NCBI GenBank assembly: GCA_024236495.1
Contig: JACKKJ010000003.1
Span: forward strand, 248,001-312,000
Direction of reading: 5' to 3'
Origin: Paracoccaceae bacterium
GTDB lineage: Bacteria; Pseudomonadota; Alphaproteobacteria; Rhodobacterales; Rhodobacteraceae
Length of the DNA: 64,000 nt
Below, piece after piece: positions 52,527 through 61,573 of this stretch (the first letter of the stretch is position 1; every line of letters begins with the position of its first letter). A program made the position numbers and the translations under genes. Below the pieces are notes generated by a model. That model was given only the letters and a program-made list of their open reading frames with translations, did not search any database and had not been told where the DNA came from.

Positions 52527-54668
52527 TCACCGCGCACAGCTGCGCCGGTACGACTGGCCGTCATACCCAGACCCGATCCCGCCCAGCGTGACCGACAGGT
52601 TGAAGTCCGTCGTGGGCGTCACACTAGTCGAGGACGTGAACCGACGCGAGAGGGAAAGATCGATCAGCGCGCATTCGGTCCGGTATTCGAAGCCGAGGCC
52701 GGCATAACCCGTGCGCCCGGCGGTGAAATCATGACGCCCCTCGATCCGGCCGCGCCAGCCTTGCGACATCTGCCAGTAGCCAGAGAGCGTCAGTTCCTGG
52801 GTGTCTTCGGGGCGATCCTCGGCCAGATCGGCGTCCAGCATCAGATAGCCGGCCGACACGCCGTAATCGGGGCGCTGCCAGGCCAGCGACAGGCTGTTGC
52901 GCGTCAGGCTCAGGTCGTCGTCGAAAAGCGCGCGCCCGACAAAGTTCAGCCCTTCGGGCGTCTGTACCTGCCCGGATACCAGCCAGTCCGAGGCGGTGCC
53001 GCTCAGTCCCGAGCTGTTGGTGAACTGCCCCAGATCGCGGTCGCGGAACACGCGCCCGCCCGCCAGCGTGAGGTTCCAGCCGTCCGGGTCGTAGCGGGTC
53101 CAGCTCAACCCGATGTTCGTGCGCAGGCCCTCTTCGCGCAGGTCACGCCCCGCAAAGCGGTCGAGCGCGAAGAGGTTCCCCTCGTCAAACTCCACCAGGG
53201 CGCTGTCCTCGTTCGGAACGGTGGTGTTGCTTTCCGGCGTCCAGAGGATCTGGGCGATCGGTTCCAGAACATGGACCGCGCCACCCGCACCCGACCTGAG
53301 CAGCGGCCAGCGCAGTTCGGCGCCAAAGGTCGATGTCAGTCGCGTGACCGTGCCCGGAAAGGTCACGTCCTGCGTGATCGCGTAGAAATCGGCGCCGATG
53401 TCGAACATGCCGGATGCGACAAGCCCGTTCTCAAGGACCCAGTTCCGCCGCCAGTCGATGCCAAGGGAGGCACGCGCCACATCGCGCCCGTCTGCGACAC
53501 CGTCGCCGTTCACGTCCGTATCCACAGTCGAGGGCCGGTAAAAGCCGCGCGTCTCGAAGCGCAGGCCACCCTCGCCGCCCAGATAGGCCGGAGAGAAGCG
53601 GCGTTCGTAGACAAGCGCGCCAAGTGTGGTTGGCGTGGTGGAATTGCCCTCGCCTTCCCGGATCGAATGGTAGTTGGCAAACGAGCCGTAGATGTATTCG
53701 TTCCGCCGCGTCCGGGTGATGTCGACGCCGCTGCGCAGGCGGTCGTCGTCAGATATCCCGTAGTCGAGAAGATAGGCCGGGTCCGATACCAGCCGGATTT
53801 CGGCGGTCAGCTTGAACTTCTCCGGAAGGTCGAATGATCCTGTACCGAACAGGTAGCCGCGGGTTTCGTCCGGCAGGATGTCGTCGCGCGAGACGGCGCC
53901 TTGCACTTCGACCCGGCCGTTCTCGAAGGCCTGACGGTAACGGAACTCCAGCGTGCTGGTGCGTCCGGACACATAAGGCGCCAGCGTCACGTCGCGGCTG
54001 TCACCGAGGGTGATGAAGTAAGGCACCTTGATCCCCACCCCGAGGTTCGAGGTAGAGCGGATGCTGGGCAGCAGGAACCCGGTCGCGCGGTCCAGCGTGG
54101 GGTCGGGCATCCTGAGCCAGGGCGCATAGAAGATCGGCAGCCCCATGACGCGGAACTGCGCGTGATCGAAATAAAGCTGGCGTTCCTGCTGGTCGTGGAC
54201 GACCCGTTCGGCGCGGATCTCCCACAACGGGATCGGATCGGACGGGCAGACCTCGCAGGCGGAGGCGACGACGCGTTCCATCCGCGTGTAGCGCCCCGCC
54301 TCGCGCACGATGCGGTTCGATGCGATCTGCATCTGCTGGTCGATGACCATGCGCGCGCTGTCCAGGATGCCGTCGGTCATGTCGCGCGACAGGCTGGCTG
54401 CGTCGGCCATGATGACGGTCCCGCGCCCGTCTTCGACCGTCAGCGGACCGGTGATGGTCAGCCGGTCGCTGGCCGGGTCGTAGATGATGGCGGCGGCGGT
54501 CAGCCGCGCGTCGGCAAAGAACACCTCCACATGGCCCTCGGCGGTCAGGGTGCCGGTCCCGGTCAGGAATATCCGGTCGGCGACCAGGGTCGCGGCGTCC
54601 TCCGCCAGCGCGGCGGCGGGGGCGGAGGCGATCAGCCAGGCCAGAAGAAGGGCGCGAAGGCGGATCAT
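52527..54668 (-). CDS. lptD: LPS assembly outer-membrane protein LptD
   Basis: 713 residues: signal peptide (MIRLRALLLAWLIASAPAA, ALA), an N-terminal OstA-type beta-jellyroll (about 30-150, GTGTLTAEGHVEVFF), then a large beta-barrel domain (PYFITLGDSRDVTLAPY onward). LptD with LptE inserts lipopolysaccharide into the outer leaflet. Cysteines in ACEVCPSD and near the C-terminus (ECALID, SCAR) may form disulfides. The start at 54668 overlaps the lptG stop (ATGA); the longer frame is a shadow within lptG. Confidence 0.94.
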   Translation of the reverse strand: MIRLRALLLAWLIASAPAAALAEDAATLVADRIFLTGTGTLTAEGHVEVFFADARLTAAAIIYDPASDRLTITGPLTVEDGRGTVIMADAASLSRDMTDGILDSARMVIDQQMQIASNRIVREAGRYTRMERVVASACEVCPSDPIPLWEIRAERVVHDQQERQLYFDHAQFRVMGLPIFYAPWLRMPDPTLDRATGFLLPSIRSTSNLGVGIKVPYFITLGDSRDVTLAPYVSGRTSTLEFRYRQAFENGRVEVQGAVSRDDILPDETRGYLFGTGSFDLPEKFKLTAEIRLVSDPAYLLDYGISDDDRLRSGVDITRTRRNEYIYGSFANYHSIREGEGNSTTPTTLGALVYERRFSPAYLGGEGGLRFETRGFYRPSTVDTDVNGDGVADGRDVARASLGIDWRRNWVLENGLVASGMFDIGADFYAITQDVTFPGTVTRLTSTFGAELRWPLLRSGAGGAVHVLEPIAQILWTPESNTTVPNEDSALVEFDEGNLFALDRFAGRDLREEGLRTNIGLSWTRYDPDGWNLTLAGGRVFRDRDLGQFTNSSGLSGTASDWLVSGQVQTPEGLNFVGRALFDDDLSLTRNSLSLAWQRPDYGVSAGYLMLDADLAEDRPEDTQELTLSGYWQMSQGWRGRIEGRHDFTAGRTGYAGLGFEYRTECALIDLSLSRRFTSSTSVTPTTDFNLSVTLGGIGSGYDGQSYRRSCAR

Positions 54669-55753
54669 CCTTCCTCCATGTGCAGCACGAGGCCGATCGA
54701 CAGGAGCGCGGCGGCGACCGGCGTGCTCCAGGCGGCAAGGGCGACCGGGATCTGGCCGTTCTCGCCCAGAACCTGCGCGAAGTTGCGCAGAAAGAAGATC
54801 GCGAAACCCGAGGAGACGGCCAGAAGGACCATCAGGCCGGTGCGCCCGAACCGGACATGGCGCATGGTGAACCCGGCGCCGATCAGGACCATGGCGACCA
54901 GCAAGAGCGGCAGCGCCAGCTCCATCTGGAACCAGACCATGTGCGCGCGGGCGGAAAAGCCCGCCTTCTGCAACCCGTCGATGAAACCCGGAAGATCCCA
55001 GATCGAGATGGTCGCGGGCTGGCCGAAGCTGTCGCGGATGCGGTCGGCCGTGAGGTCCGAGGGCAGCGAAAGCTCGCTTGTCACCACCGCCTCGGCCTCC
55101 GGGTTGGTTCCGGGGGCAAGCGGCCATTCCTTCGCCCCGGAAAGCCGCCAGCCGCCGGGTTCAAGGACGGCGCTTTCCGCGGCGATCCGCCGGGCCGGCA
55201 CGCCGTCGGGGGTGAAGGTCATGAAGGTGACGGACGAAAGGATCGTGCCGTCCGTGTTCGCGCGCGCGGCGTGGATGACGGTCTGCCCCTCGGGGCCGCC
55301 CTGACGCAGCCACAACCCTTCGCCGGAAATCGACAGCGTGCTGGCCGACCCGCCGTGCTGTCCCGACCGCAGCTCATAGGCCTTGGTCGTGCCCGCCGCT
55401 ATCGGGTTCAGGACGGCGACCGCCAGCGCGCCGATCAGCGCCGCCGTGACGACCGGGGCCATAAGCGTCACCAGCGCCGACCGCCCGCCAGCGCGGATCA
55501 CCACCAGTTCGGAACTGCGTGCCAGCGCCAGGAACAGCCCGACGGTCGCCAGAATGACGATCAGGGGCAGGATCCGGTAGATCGAGGCCGGAACGCTGAG
55601 CGCGGCCAACTCCGCCGCCTGACCAAGGCCGATCCCGGAGAAGCGCCGGACCTGCTCGACCATCTCGACCAGCGACATCAGCATCAGGAACCCGGCGAAG
55701 ATCGCCGCGAACATGAAGACGAAGCGCCGTGCGATGTAGAATGTCAGGGTCAT
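54665..55753 (-). CDS. lptG: LPS export ABC transporter permease LptG
   Basis: 362 residues of the YjgP/YjgQ family: N-terminal helices (YIARRFVFMFAAIFAGFLML), SIYRILPLIVILATVGLFLAL, a periplasmic beta-jellyroll from about 130 to 255, and three C-terminal helices (LLLVAMVLIGAGFTMRH). With LptF and LptB2 it extracts lipopolysaccharide from the inner membrane. It overlaps lptF by four bases and lptD by four bases, giving tight coupling. Confidence 0.94.
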   Translation of the reverse strand: MTLTFYIARRFVFMFAAIFAGFLMLMSLVEMVEQVRRFSGIGLGQAAELAALSVPASIYRILPLIVILATVGLFLALARSSELVVIRAGGRSALVTLMAPVVTAALIGALAVAVLNPIAAGTTKAYELRSGQHGGSASTLSISGEGLWLRQGGPEGQTVIHAARANTDGTILSSVTFMTFTPDGVPARRIAAESAVLEPGGWRLSGAKEWPLAPGTNPEAEAVVTSELSLPSDLTADRIRDSFGQPATISIWDLPGFIDGLQKAGFSARAHMVWFQMELALPLLLVAMVLIGAGFTMRHVRFGRTGLMVLLAVSSGFAIFFLRNFAQVLGENGQIPVALAAWSTPVAAALLSIGLVLHMEEG

Positions 55754-56901
55754 GCGGCCGCCTCCGCATCCGCGAGGCCGGGCGCGCGCACCCGTCGGGT
55801 GCGCCCGGCATAGGCCAGCATCACGACCGCACCGATAAGCCCTGTCAGCGCGGGCAGATAGGTGACGGGCCACAGTGCCGCGTCGGCCCGCACCAGCCCG
55901 GTTGCCACGTTGATCAGCATCTGCACCCCGATCAGGCAGGCCACGGCCATGGCAATCTGGCGCCAGAGGCCGAGCCGGCTGAATTCGCCGGTCATCAGCG
56001 CGGCGAACCCCAGCAACGCCGAAACGATCGCCATCAAGGGTTGGGCAAGACGCTCGTGCCCTTCGTAAAGCAGGGTCGCACGATCTGCGCCGACCAGATC
56101 CTGGGTCTCTGGGTCGGCAGCCAGAAGCGCGGGCGTCGAAAGCTCGTCAATCGTCAGGGCCCTCCCGCCGCTGCGCGACACGATGGCGCCGATGTCGAAG
56201 GAAAAGTCGGAAAAGCGGGTGACGGCGAGCCGTCCGCTCGCGGCGTCGAGATTCTGCGCCATGCCGTCGAACATCACGAGCTTCGGCCCGGTATCGCTGC
56301 GCACGATCAGGGCGCGCTGTGCGGTGTAGGTTGTCGTCGTGCCTGCAACGCCCCCTTCGGACCGCCGGGAATCGGACAGGAAGATCTCCTTCAACTCGCC
56401 CTGCGGGCTGATCTCGCGCACATAGAAGGTGACGCCCGAGCCGGGGTGGACGAAGGTGCCTTCGGACAACAGTCGCGCCGTGACATTGGCCGAAATGTCG
56501 TCGTTGCGGTCGGCAAGCCGCGCGCGGCTGGCCGGAACAAGAAGGTGCACGAGTATGGCCATCATCACCGCGACGATCACGCCGAAGACCAGGACCGGCC
56601 GCGCCATGCGGAAGGGTGAAAACCCGGTCGCGCGCATGACGACAAGCTCGCTTTCGCCTGCCATGCGGTTGGTCGCGTAGACGGCGGCGATGAAGGCGGC
56701 GATGGGCAGGACGATACGGATCACATAGGGCAGGGTCAGCGCGGTGAATTCCAGGAAGGTCCAGGCGGATTGCCCGTCCGCGATCAGCCGGTCAAAGAGC
56801 TGCACCGCGCGGTTGACCCAGTAGACCGCCACCAGAACAAGCGCGAAGAAGCCGAACAGCATCATCAGCTGCGACAGCATGTATCTGTCGAATCTGGACA
56901 C
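55750..56901 (-). CDS. lptF: LPS export ABC transporter permease LptF
   Basis: 383 residues, same YjgP/YjgQ layout as LptG: membrane helices around MLSQLMMLFGFFALVLVAVY and YVIRIVLPIAAFIAAVYATN, a periplasmic jellyroll and C-terminal helices. A GTG at 56901 (SRFDRYMLSQL) fits the family N-terminus. An ATG 22 codons upstream would extend into the divergent promoter and give an uncharacteristic charged leader. It heads the six-gene operon and is divergent from pepA. Confidence 0.92.
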   Translation of the reverse strand: MSRFDRYMLSQLMMLFGFFALVLVAVYWVNRAVQLFDRLIADGQSAWTFLEFTALTLPYVIRIVLPIAAFIAAVYATNRMAGESELVVMRATGFSPFRMARPVLVFGVIVAVMMAILVHLLVPASRARLADRNDDISANVTARLLSEGTFVHPGSGVTFYVREISPQGELKEIFLSDSRRSEGGVAGTTTTYTAQRALIVRSDTGPKLVMFDGMAQNLDAASGRLAVTRFSDFSFDIGAIVSRSGGRALTIDELSTPALLAADPETQDLVGADRATLLYEGHERLAQPLMAIVSALLGFAALMTGEFSRLGLWRQIAMAVACLIGVQMLINVATGLVRADAALWPVTYLPALTGLIGAVVMLAYAGRTRRVRAPGLADAEAAA

Positions 56902-57025
56902 CTGTGGCCGCCCCCGTCTTCCTTCCGATACCTTCCCTAGCCCAAAGTGCAGGCGGGGGGAACTCATATCTGGTCAAGCCGGGGCGGCTTGGGTAGGGTC
57001 CGGCCAAAGCATGCCGGAGAGTGCC

Positions 57026-58495
57026 ATGACGACGCCCGCAGACATCCGTTTCGCCACCGCCACCCCCGAGGAAATCGCGGCCTTCACCGGCCGGCTTGCG
57101 CTGATCCTGCCGCCCGAGGGGGCGATCGGGCCCGAAGCGCGGCGCGTCGACCGTCTGGCCAGGGGCGCGGTCGGGCGCGCGATGGCGGGCAAGGCCTGGG
57201 GCAAGCTCAAGCCGGGCGAGGCGCTTGATCTCGCGTTTCCAGCCGGTCTTGCCGCCGAGGCGCTGCAACTCGTGAAACTGCCGCGCAAGGCCGGCGTGAC
57301 CGAAGCGCGCAGGGCCGGGGCGGCAATCGGCAAGTCGCTTGGCGAAAGCGGCGCGATGGTCCTGGCGGGCGCGCATCCGCAGGCCGCCGACATCTCCTTC
57401 GGCCTCGCGCTCAGGGCCTATGACTTCGATGCCTACCGGTCGGGCGACAGGACGGCGAGGGGCGCCGTGACCCTGTCGGTCACCCGGCCCGAGGCGGTCG
57501 CGGCGACAGCCCGCCCGCTGATGGCGCTGGCCGAGGGCGTGTTCTTCACCCGCGACCTCGTGAACGAACCCGCCAACGTCCTGACCACCACCGATTTCGC
57601 CGCCCGCCTTGCGGCGATGCAGGAACTGGGGCTCGAGGTCGAGATCCTCGAGGAGGAGGAGCTTGCCAAGCTTGGCATGCGCGCGCTTCTGGGCGTGGGG
57701 CAGGGGTCGGAAAGCCCGTCGAAGGTCGTCGTCATGCAATGGAATGGCGGCATCGCGGGTGAGGCGCCGCTGGCGCTGGTCGGCAAGGGCGTGGTCTTCG
57801 ACACCGGCGGCATTTCCATCAAGCCCGCGGCGGGGATGGAGGAGATGACGATGGACATGGGCGGCGCGGGCGTTGTCGCGGGCGTCATGCGCACGTTGGC
57901 GCTGCGCCGCGCCAGGGCCAATGTCGTCGGTCTTGTCGGTCTTGTCGAAAACATGCCCGACGGGCGGGCGCAGCGCCCCGGCGACATCGTCAGGTCGATG
58001 AAGGGCGACACGATCGAGGTCATCAACACCGATGCCGAGGGTCGCCTGGTCCTTGCCGATGTGCTTTGGTACGCGCAGGACCGGTTCAAGCCCGCGGGCA
58101 TGATCGACCTTGCCACGCTGACCGGCGCCATCATCATCGCGCTTGGCCACGACAATGCCGGGGTCTTCGCCAACGACGACGCGCTGGCCAACGCGGTCCT
58201 TGCCGCCGCCGCGGCGGAGGGCGAGGGCGCCTGGCGGATGCCGATGGGCGATCCCTATGACAAGCTGATCAAGTCGCGGCTGGCCGACATGAAGAACACC
58301 GGCGGGCGCCCCGGCGGGTCGATCACCGCGGCCCAGTTCCTGCGCCGCTTCGTCAGGGACGAAACCCCTTGGTGCCACATCGACATCGCCGGGGTCGCGT
58401 TGCCGCCCTCTGAAACCGCGCTGGCGCCGAAGGGCGCCACCGGCTGGGGTGTGATGACGCTGGACCGGATGATCCGCGACAGGTTCGAGGGCTGA
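57026..58495 (+). CDS. pepA: Leucyl aminopeptidase (M17)
   Basis: 489 residues. The M17 catalytic domain shows VGKGVVFDTGGISIKPAAGM, the signature NTDAEGRLVLADVLWY and ADMKNTGGRPGGSITAAQFL, with two-metal ligands intact. It is a cytoplasmic aminopeptidase. The start at 57026 (MTTPADIRF) has GGAGAG six bases upstream; an ATG five codons earlier is an alternative. It is divergent from lptF and overlaps the holC start. Confidence 0.95.
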   Translation: MTTPADIRFATATPEEIAAFTGRLALILPPEGAIGPEARRVDRLARGAVGRAMAGKAWGKLKPGEALDLAFPAGLAAEALQLVKLPRKAGVTEARRAGAAIGKSLGESGAMVLAGAHPQAADISFGLALRAYDFDAYRSGDRTARGAVTLSVTRPEAVAATARPLMALAEGVFFTRDLVNEPANVLTTTDFAARLAAMQELGLEVEILEEEELAKLGMRALLGVGQGSESPSKVVVMQWNGGIAGEAPLALVGKGVVFDTGGISIKPAAGMEEMTMDMGGAGVVAGVMRTLALRRARANVVGLVGLVENMPDGRAQRPGDIVRSMKGDTIEVINTDAEGRLVLADVLWYAQDRFKPAGMIDLATLTGAIIIALGHDNAGVFANDDALANAVLAAAAAEGEGAWRMPMGDPYDKLIKSRLADMKNTGGRPGGSITAAQFLRRFVRDETPWCHIDIAGVALPPSETALAPKGATGWGVMTLDRMIRDRFEG

Positions 58496-58962
58496 TGGGC
58501 GAGGCGCGCTTCTACCACCTGACGCGGTCGGGGCAGGACGCGGTGCTGGCGCAGCTTCTGCCGCGCTCGCTCCAGTCCGGCTGGCATGTCGTGGTGCGCG
58601 GGTGCGACAGCGCGCGGCTTGACCATATCGATCGGATGCTCTGGCTGGGCGCGGAGGAGGGGTTCTTGCCGCACGGGCTGGCCGGGGGGCCGAACGACGC
58701 GCTGCAGCCGATCCTGCTGACCACCGGGACGGACCGGCCGAACGGCGCGCGATGCCTGATGTGCATCGACGGCGCACCCGTCGAGCCCGAGGAGGCGCGC
58801 GGTCTGGAACGCGTCTGCGTGATCTTCGACGGCAGCGATCCTGCCGCCCGAGATGTCGCGCGCGACCAGTGGCGCCGCCTGACCGGCGCCGGCATCGCCG
58901 CGGAATACTGGAGCGAGGAAAGCGGGCGCTGGCAAAAGAAGGCGGAAAGCCGGAGCGGTTGA
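58495..58962 (+). CDS. holC: DNA polymerase III subunit chi
   Basis: 155 residues. GEARFYHLTRSGQDAVLAQL, then GWHVVVRGCDSARLDHIDRM and FLPHGLAGGPNDALQPILLT are typical of HolC, the clamp-loader subunit that contacts SSB. The ATG overlaps the pepA stop. Its last 85 bases of coding sequence (58866-58950) recur almost exactly at 59957-60041, and its final three residues (RSG) lie outside the repeat, so the 3' end looks recombined. Confidence 0.93.
   Translation: MGEARFYHLTRSGQDAVLAQLLPRSLQSGWHVVVRGCDSARLDHIDRMLWLGAEEGFLPHGLAGGPNDALQPILLTTGTDRPNGARCLMCIDGAPVEPEEARGLERVCVIFDGSDPAARDVARDQWRRLTGAGIAAEYWSEESGRWQKKAESRSG
58866..58950 (+). repeat. 85-bp direct repeat, copy 1 (holC 3' end)
   Basis: This segment of holC matches 59957-60041 at 83 of 85 positions by eye, in the same orientation. 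The repeats bracket the first FkbM gene. Similarity continues weakly for about seven codons to the left of the repeat. Confidence 0.9.
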
Positions 58963-59016
58963 CACGCCGTGCGCCCTGCAGCCTAGATGCGGAATTTGCA
59001 ACGTGAGGATTATTTC

Positions 59017-59913
59017 ATGAACATCGAAGATCCGGCGGTCCTCGAGGGTAAACGTATTGAGTTTCTTGGCAGAGAACTGGGCCTTGGTCGCGATAGCCGC
59101 ATTCTCGATGTAGGCGCGAATCCGATTCATGACGCGCCCTACAAGCCGCTTCTCGATGCCGGCCTGTGTCATGTATGGGGCTTCGAGCCGCATCCAGGCG
59201 CGTTCCAGAAACTTCAGCAAATGAAGTCGGACAGGGAGACCTATTTCCCGCACGCCGTTGGCGACGGCACGCCCGGCACGCTCTATATCTACGGTGGCAG
59301 CGGTTACACCTCGACCTTTCCGATCCGCGAAGAAACGCTGAAGATCTACGGAACCGTCGGCGGTATGACGACGCTGAAGAAGACCCTGGATCTTGAGACG
59401 GTCACGCTCGACAGTCTTGACGACCTGCCGAACGTCGATCTGGTCAAGATCGATATTCAGGGGGGCGAACTCGCGGTCTTTCAGAACGGTCGATCGAAGA
59501 TGGCCGACGTGTCTGCCGTCGTGACCGAAGTGGCCTTCATCGACCTTTATCACGGGGAACCGACGCTCGGCGATGTCGATGTGGAACTGCGCGCGCAGGG
59601 CCTTATCCTGCACCGCTTCCTTTTCCAGACAGGCAAGGTTCTGGACAGCTCCCAAAGCCAGCGGTTTCGGGCCCATACCCCTTTCACCAAGACCCAGATC
59701 CTTGACGGGGACGCTGTCTACATCCGCGACATCACACGACCAGACAGCATCAGTTCAGACCAGCTGCGCAACCTTGTCCTGTTCGCGGACAGCGTCTTCA
59801 AGAGCTTTGACCTCGCGGTCTTTTGCATGGACCGCCTGGTCGAGCGCGGCGACGTTGACGCGTCCGTGCCCGCGCGTTACTTCGACATGCTGCCAGCGAA
59901 TGTGAAGCTCTAG
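59017..59913 (+). CDS. FkbM family methyltransferase 1
   Basis: 298 residues. The methyltransferase core includes RILDVGANPIHDAPYK, WGFEPHPGAFQKLQQM and the late FkbM block VDLVKIDIQGGELAVFQNGR. FkbM enzymes O-methylate sugars or other hydroxyls, often on surface glycans. The start at 59017 has GTGAGGA upstream; an earlier ATG ten codons before is weaker. Its GC content is lower than the neighbours (about 55 percent in the line sampled). It lies between two copies of the holC tail, so it appears inserted. Confidence 0.85.
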   Translation: MNIEDPAVLEGKRIEFLGRELGLGRDSRILDVGANPIHDAPYKPLLDAGLCHVWGFEPHPGAFQKLQQMKSDRETYFPHAVGDGTPGTLYIYGGSGYTSTFPIREETLKIYGTVGGMTTLKKTLDLETVTLDSLDDLPNVDLVKIDIQGGELAVFQNGRSKMADVSAVVTEVAFIDLYHGEPTLGDVDVELRAQGLILHRFLFQTGKVLDSSQSQRFRAHTPFTKTQILDGDAVYIRDITRPDSISSDQLRNLVLFADSVFKSFDLAVFCMDRLVERGDVDASVPARYFDMLPANVKL

Positions 59914-59927
59914 ACCCGGTAGCTTCC

Positions 59928-60074
59928 ATGGCGGCGTTGTGCGATACGGCACGCGCCCAGTGGCGCAGCCTGACCGGCGCCGGCATCGCCGCGGAATACT
60001 GGAGCGAGGAAAGCGGGCGCTGGCAGAAGAAGGCGGAAAGCGCCGCGCGGCCAACAGGAGGGGACGCAGGATGA
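59928..60074 (+). pseudogene. Truncated second copy of the holC 3' end
   Basis: A 48-codon frame whose residues QWRSLTGAGIAAEYWSEESG and RWQKKAES copy the C-terminus of HolC. It then ends AARPTGGDAG, a tail different from the present holC. The stop overlaps the next ATG (ATGA), as expected if this was the original holC end coupled to FkbM 2. Most of holC is missing, so it is a remnant. It may still be translated and couple expression of the next gene. Confidence 0.75.
59957..60041 (+). repeat. 85-bp direct repeat, copy 2
   Basis: Second copy of the holC 3' segment, with two substitutions relative to 58866-58950. It lies inside the remnant frame at 59928-60074. Confidence 0.9.
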
Positions 60075-60922
60075 AATGGGAAACGCGCGCGCTCTCGGCC
60101 GCGGATACACGGCTTCCGGATGGCTATGAGACGGCCCCCTGGGGGGCCTATGCTCCGGGCGTGCTGCAGCGTGCGCTGATCGGCATCGCGCGAGGAAGTT
60201 TTCTGCACCGCGGCCGGATGCGATACCTCATGACCATGCTGATCCGGCGTCTCGGAACACCTCTGGACGTGACGTTCCAGGGGCTCAGGTACAGGATCGA
60301 GGGTCGCAACAACCTGATGGACTACGGCCTGCTTCTGCATCCGGACTACAACGGCGAAGAGATCCGCTTTCTTCGCGGGGCATGCGCGGAGGGGGGCGTT
60401 GCCGTCGATATCGGGGCAAATATCGGGCTTTATTCGCTGCCGCTGGCAAGGGCGGTCGGGCAGGGTGGCCGCGTCATCTCGATCGACGCCAACGCGGCTG
60501 TCCTGCAGCGCCTCAAGGTCAACGCGCGTCTCTCCGGCCTCGACAACATCACCGCCGTTGCCTGCGCGGTGGGCGACAGCGTCGGTCAGGTGGACCTGGA
60601 GATCGCGCATTCCGACCTTGCCATCGTCTCGGTCACCCCGAGCGCCCAGGGCAGCATTCCGCTGCGGCCGCTGCGCGACATCCTCTCGGATGCCGGTATC
60701 ACGCGCGTCGATGCCCTGAAGATTGACATCGAGGGCTTCGAGGACGCGGCGCTCGTGCCGTTTCTGGAAACCGCGCCCGACGCGATGCTGCCGCGCCGCA
60801 TCAGCATCGAGCGGGGCGGGCCGGGGCGCACTGACTATCAGGGATGTGCCGCTGCTTTCGCGCGAAAAGGGTACCGCCTTGTCGGCCGGACCCGGCTGAA
60901 TTCCTTCTACGAACGCTCTTGA
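60071..60922 (+). CDS. FkbM family methyltransferase 2
   Basis: 283 residues. GGVAVDIGANIGLYSLPLAR is the AdoMet-binding motif and ALKIDIEGFEDAALVPFLE is the FkbM-specific block; ISIDANAAVLQRLKVNARL lies between. It overlaps the holC-like remnant by ATGA. It differs strongly from FkbM 1, so the two are not a recent duplication. The acceptor is unknown; the locus next to holC may be a variable glycan-modification site. Confidence 0.87.
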   Translation: MKWETRALSAADTRLPDGYETAPWGAYAPGVLQRALIGIARGSFLHRGRMRYLMTMLIRRLGTPLDVTFQGLRYRIEGRNNLMDYGLLLHPDYNGEEIRFLRGACAEGGVAVDIGANIGLYSLPLARAVGQGGRVISIDANAAVLQRLKVNARLSGLDNITAVACAVGDSVGQVDLEIAHSDLAIVSVTPSAQGSIPLRPLRDILSDAGITRVDALKIDIEGFEDAALVPFLETAPDAMLPRRISIERGGPGRTDYQGCAAAFARKGYRLVGRTRLNSFYERS

Positions 60923-60987
60923 CCCCCGCCATGCCCCTGACCGCCCGACTTGTCGGGGGCGGGCAGGGCGCGCGGCCTCCCCGGTTG

Positions 60988-61566
60988 CTATCGGGTCAGA
61001 TGCAGCCGATCGCCCGAGATCGCGAGCGTGCGGAACCGGCCCAGATAGCTCATCCCCAGAAGCGACGTGTCCAGATCGCCGGCATTCACAACGGCGGGCA
61101 GGTTGCGGTCCTCGAAGGGGCCGAGGGTGAAACGCTCCAGCCGCACCGGTGCCGTGCGGACCATTCCGTTCGCCGTCTGCGCGCTGCCGAAATAGCCTAG
61201 CCCCGCGGGATCGAGTCCCGCGCGTTCCGCGTCGCGCGCGGTCAGCACGATCTGGCTGGCGCCAGTGTCGACGACGAAAAGCACCCGCGCCCCGTTCACC
61301 TCTGCGGTCAGGTAGTAGTGGCCGTCGTCAGAGGCCGCGACCTCGATCCCGTCTCCGACCACCCGCGTCTGCTCCGGCAGGGCCGTCCGCCTGAGATCGC
61401 CCCATAGCCCGTAGGCCACGATCACGCCGATGAAGATGAAGACCCAGATCGCCGCCTGCTGGGCGGTACGCCCCAGATTGCGGCGCGCCTGCGCCACGAA
61501 ATAGCCCCCGACCGCCAGAAGCAGAAGGGCCAGGTAGGCAAGCCGTCCGAAATCGTCGCCGTCCAT
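60988..61566 (-). CDS. Retropepsin-like aspartic protease (TIGR02281 type)
   Basis: 192 residues. Two N-terminal membrane helices (LAYLALLLLAVGGYFVA and AAIWVFIFIGVIVAYGLWG) precede a single aspartic-protease half-domain with the active site FVVDTGASQIVLTARDA and SLLGMSYLGRF near the C-terminus. A single half must dimerise to be active, as in retroviral proteases. The domain faces the periplasm. It lies eight bases after the marC start region on the same strand. Function unknown. Confidence 0.85.
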   Translation of the reverse strand: MDGDDFGRLAYLALLLLAVGGYFVAQARRNLGRTAQQAAIWVFIFIGVIVAYGLWGDLRRTALPEQTRVVGDGIEVAASDDGHYYLTAEVNGARVLFVVDTGASQIVLTARDAERAGLDPAGLGYFGSAQTANGMVRTAPVRLERFTLGPFEDRNLPAVVNAGDLDTSLLGMSYLGRFRTLAISGDRLHLTR

Positions 61567-61573
61567 CGCCGCC

